Positions 60,746-64,000 of a stretch of DNA of 64,000 nucleotides are shown here, piece after piece (the stretch's first letter is position 1; the number at the start of each line of letters is the position of its first letter). The notes under the pieces are model-generated. The model had not been told where the DNA came from. It ran no database searches and was given only the letters and a program-made list of their open reading frames with translations. Origin of the DNA: an uncultured Eubacteriales bacterium (GTDB taxonomy: Bacteria > Bacillota > Clostridia > Oscillospirales > Oscillospiraceae); assembly GCA_900321275.1 (NCBI GenBank), contig ONVI01000004.1:1-64000 (forward strand). Direction: 5' to 3'. A program made the position numbers and the translations under genes.

Positions 60746-61819
60746 TCACCTCCTCAGCTTCGGGTCGAAGGCGTCGCGCAGGCCGTCGCCCAGCAGGTTC
60801 AGGCTCAGCACGATCAGGCAGATCATGAGGGCCGGGAAAACGAGCTTGTAGGGATAGCTCTGCAGGCCTTCGCGCGCGGCGTTGGCCAGGGAACCGAGGG
60901 AAGGCATGGGCGCTTTGACGCCGATGCCGATGAAGCTCAAAAAGCTCTCGGTGAAGATGGCCGAGGGGATCTGCAGCGCGGTGGAGATGATGATGACGGA
61001 CAGGCAGTTCGGCAGGATATGCTTGCGGATGATGCGGCCGGGCTTTGCGCCGATGGAGCGCGCCGCCAGGATATATTCATTCTCCTTGATGGAGAGGATC
61101 TGGCCGCGGATGAGGCGCGCCATGCTCACCCAGTAGAGGGTGCCGAAGACGATGAAAAGGCTGACCATGCTGGTGCCGAGCCTCGATAGGAAGCTGCCGG
61201 GGGCAAAGTGCAGACGCTCGTCCAGCACGACCTTCAGCAGGATGATGATGAGCATGTCCGGCAGGGAGTAGATGATATCGACGACGCGCATCATGATGAG
61301 GTCGACCTTGCCGCCCATATAGCCGGAGATACTGCCGTAGAGCATGCCGATGATGAGCACGATGATGCTGGCGAAGAAGCCGACGGCGAGGGAGATACGC
61401 GTGCCGTAGATGACGCGGATGAAGTAGTCGCGGCACTGCTCGTCGGTGCCGAAGATATGGGGGAAGCGCTCGCCCCCCTGATCGATAAACTCCTGCTCCA
61501 TCTTGCTGTAGGTGAAGGGGGCGAGGTTTTTCGCGCCCTTGTCGCGCCTGCCGTTGACGGAGAGGATCTCTTCATAGCGGTAGGGGACGATCATCGGGGC
61601 GACGATGATCGTGATGATAATGCAGCACAGGACGATGATGCTGCCCACGGCGAGGGGATTTTTGAAAAGCTTGCGCATACCGTCCTTGAAGAAGGTGGTG
61701 CTCTCGCTCATGACGTCCTGCTGGCGTTTTTCGTCCTCCGTCGCGGGGGCGAACATCTCCGGGGAGAACCTGCTCAGGTCGATCTGCGTGCTGAGAGGAT
61801 TCTTTTTCAGATTGTCCAT
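60746..61819 (-). CDS. oppC: Oligopeptide ABC transporter permease OppC
   Basis: A 357-residue permease with an N-terminal cytoplasmic segment, a first helix (AVGSIIVLCCIIITIIVAPMIVPY), a large loop with FGTDEQCRDYFIRVIYGTRISLAVG (typical OppC 'GTD..GRD..SR' motif in a modified form) and the EAA motif AARSIGAKPGRIIRKHILPN. About six helices. The DPLGTD.LGRD consensus reads IFGTDEQCRDYF here. Confidence 0.93.
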   Translation of the reverse strand: MDNLKKNPLSTQIDLSRFSPEMFAPATEDEKRQQDVMSESTTFFKDGMRKLFKNPLAVGSIIVLCCIIITIIVAPMIVPYRYEEILSVNGRRDKGAKNLAPFTYSKMEQEFIDQGGERFPHIFGTDEQCRDYFIRVIYGTRISLAVGFFASIIVLIIGMLYGSISGYMGGKVDLIMMRVVDIIYSLPDMLIIILLKVVLDERLHFAPGSFLSRLGTSMVSLFIVFGTLYWVSMARLIRGQILSIKENEYILAARSIGAKPGRIIRKHILPNCLSVIIISTALQIPSAIFTESFLSFIGIGVKAPMPSLGSLANAAREGLQSYPYKLVFPALMICLIVLSLNLLGDGLRDAFDPKLRR

Positions 61820-61831
61820 GTCGTTCTCCTC

Positions 61832-62743
61832 TCAGTCGTACTTGATCCGCGGGTCTACCAGCTTGTACAGCAGATCACAGATCAGGTTTGCCACGACCAT
61901 CAGCACGGCGAGGAAGATGGTCGTCGCCATGATGAGGGTGTAGTCGCGGTTGTTGATGCCGCTGACGAACTTGCTGCCGAGGCCGCCGACGGTGAAGATG
62001 GTCTCAATGACCATGGAGCCGGTGATGATGTAGGCGATCTGCGGTCCGGCATAGGTAATGACCGGGATCAGGGAGTTGCGCAGGGCGTGCTTGAAGATGA
62101 TCTTGAAGCGGCTGACGCCCTTGGCTTTGGCCGTGCGGATGTAGTCCTGACTCAGCGCGTCGAGCATGCTGGTCTTGCTCAGGCGCGTGATATAGGCCAT
62201 GGGATAGGCCGACAGCGCGACAACCGGCAGCACGTAATTCGGGTTTTTCGGGCTCCAGACCGGGAACCACCCCAGCTTGATGCAGAACACCAGCAGCAGG
62301 AGCGTGGCCAGAATAAAGCTCGGCACCGCGGTGAAGAGGGTGGAGAAAAAGACAATGATCCGGTCGGGCAGTTTGTTGCGCATGAGGGCGGCGATACTGC
62401 CGAAGATCGAGCCGAAGAAGAGGGCGACGACCATGGCGGAAATGCCGAGGCGTGCGGAGATGGGAAAGGACTCGCCGATGATGGCGGAGATTTCGCGCCC
62501 GTTTTTCAGGGACACGCCGAAATCGCCGTGGAGCACGCCCTTCATGTAGAGAAAAAACTGCTCCATCAGGGGCTTATCCAGCCCGTAGCGCGCGTTGAGG
62601 GCCGCGATGGTGGCCTCGCTGAGCGCTTTCTCCCGGTTGAAGGGGCCGCCGGGGACGGCATGCATGGTGAAGAAGGTGATCGCGCAGATGATAAAGACAG
62701 TCAAAATCGCGAGTAACACGCGCTTGACTATATACTTGCCCAC
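61832..62743 (-). CDS. oppB: Oligopeptide ABC transporter permease OppB
   Basis: A 303-residue permease with six helices. MGKYIVKRVLLAILTVFIICAITFFTMHAVPGGPF is the classic OppB/DppB start; GLDKPLMEQFFLYMKGVLHGDFGVSLKNGREI and the EAA loop RTAKAKGVSRFKIIFKHALRNSLIPVITYAGPQIAYIITGSMVIETIF follow. First gene of the oppBCDFA operon, preceded directly by the TIR mini-element at 62793. Confidence 0.95.
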   Translation of the reverse strand: MGKYIVKRVLLAILTVFIICAITFFTMHAVPGGPFNREKALSEATIAALNARYGLDKPLMEQFFLYMKGVLHGDFGVSLKNGREISAIIGESFPISARLGISAMVVALFFGSIFGSIAALMRNKLPDRIIVFFSTLFTAVPSFILATLLLLVFCIKLGWFPVWSPKNPNYVLPVVALSAYPMAYITRLSKTSMLDALSQDYIRTAKAKGVSRFKIIFKHALRNSLIPVITYAGPQIAYIITGSMVIETIFTVGGLGSKFVSGINNRDYTLIMATTIFLAVLMVVANLICDLLYKLVDPRIKYD

Positions 62744-62792
62744 GTTTCTTTCTCCTCTCTGATTGATTGATTCACCGCGCCGAACGGATAAG

Positions 62793-62942
62793 GGAAGCGC
62801 TGATTAAATCGAAGTGCGCGGATTGACGAGCAGATTTTTCGCCTGATCAAGGCGAGAAATTGCAGATGTACTTTGTGTACATCAAGATTTCGAGACAAAG
62901 CCAGGCGGAAAATCCGCCGGCAGGATGTGCGCTGGGATTTAT

Positions 62943-62954
<12 letters not shown>
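62793..62954. mobile_element. TIR-bounded mini-element (MITE-like), copy 2
   Basis: GGAAGCGCTGATTAAATC at 62793-62810 and a near complement at 62936-62953. It shares both ends and the gacgagcagatttttcg interior start with 29508-29668. The right TIR contains the typA stop codon and last codons. No coding capacity. Confidence 0.8.

Positions 62955-64000
<1,046 letters not shown>

Overview
The window is a 64 kb piece of a high-GC Clostridia chromosome. Gene content (DUF896, DUF4250, DnaD plus a DnaC-type loader, a B. subtilis/phi3T-type thymidylate synthase, a YdjG/YdjH/YdjI-like envelope operon, SleB-like hydrolase, two-ferredoxin-cluster protein, many short palindromic dispersed repeats) fits an Oscillospiraceae/Ruminococcaceae-type gut bacterium; genus cannot be fixed by reading. 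No rRNA, tRNA or CRISPR array was recognised. Genes are tightly packed, with frequent 1-14 bp overlaps and several TTG/GTG starts.

Layout. 1-4.5 kb: two FAD oxidoreductases and a GT39-type membrane glycosyltransferase. 4.5-7 kb (minus): DUF4250, YoaK-like membrane protein, a small protein, a Sel1-repeat lipoprotein. 7.3-10.6 kb: SPFH/zinc-ribbon, YdjG-like and TPM-domain operon. 10.7-15 kb (minus): domain-permuted GH3 glycosidase; cysK-cysE cysteine operon with a clear promoter. 15.2-17.7 kb: yfbR, DUF896, thyA, folA (thymidylate/folate). 17.8-24.6 kb: membrane protein, mutY, putP with divergent LysR regulator, SleB-like protein, TrmN6-like methyltransferase, ferredoxin. 24.8-31.7 kb: ClpC-type ATPase lacking the middle domain, then on minus sfp-DNA methyltransferase-DUF364 and dnaD/dnaC. 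32-42.6 kb: U32 peptidase, maf-mreC-mreD-pbp2 (cell elongation), an MgsA-like protein with altered catalytic residues, hisS-aspS. 42.8-49 kb: secreted Ig-like/zinc-ribbon protein with a double-glycine-leader LysM peptide, ComM/YifB, HAD phosphatase, BspA-type leucine-rich-repeat protein. 49.2-53.5 kb: AT-richer accessory island (frameshifted tnpV, DUF6809, an unknown gene with a membrane-anchored trypsin-like protease, HepT/MntA toxin-antitoxin) bounded by two copies of the rpsI 3' end plus terminator. 53.5-56.8 kb: rplM-rpsI, TtcA-like enzyme, phosphodiester glycosidase lipoprotein. 57-62.7 kb (minus): complete oppBCDFA peptide importer whose binding protein appears circularly permuted. 62.9 kb-end: 3' part of typA/bipA.

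The most noteworthy items are the circularly permuted OppA, the rpsI-anchored island, the GG-leader LysM peptide next to a secreted zinc-ribbon protein, a three-copy multi-hairpin repeat with compensatory base changes, and a TIR-bounded mini-element that supplies the last codons of typA. The space between operons is unusually rich in at least five families of short palindromic repeats, which sit mainly in 5' leaders and just after stop codons.
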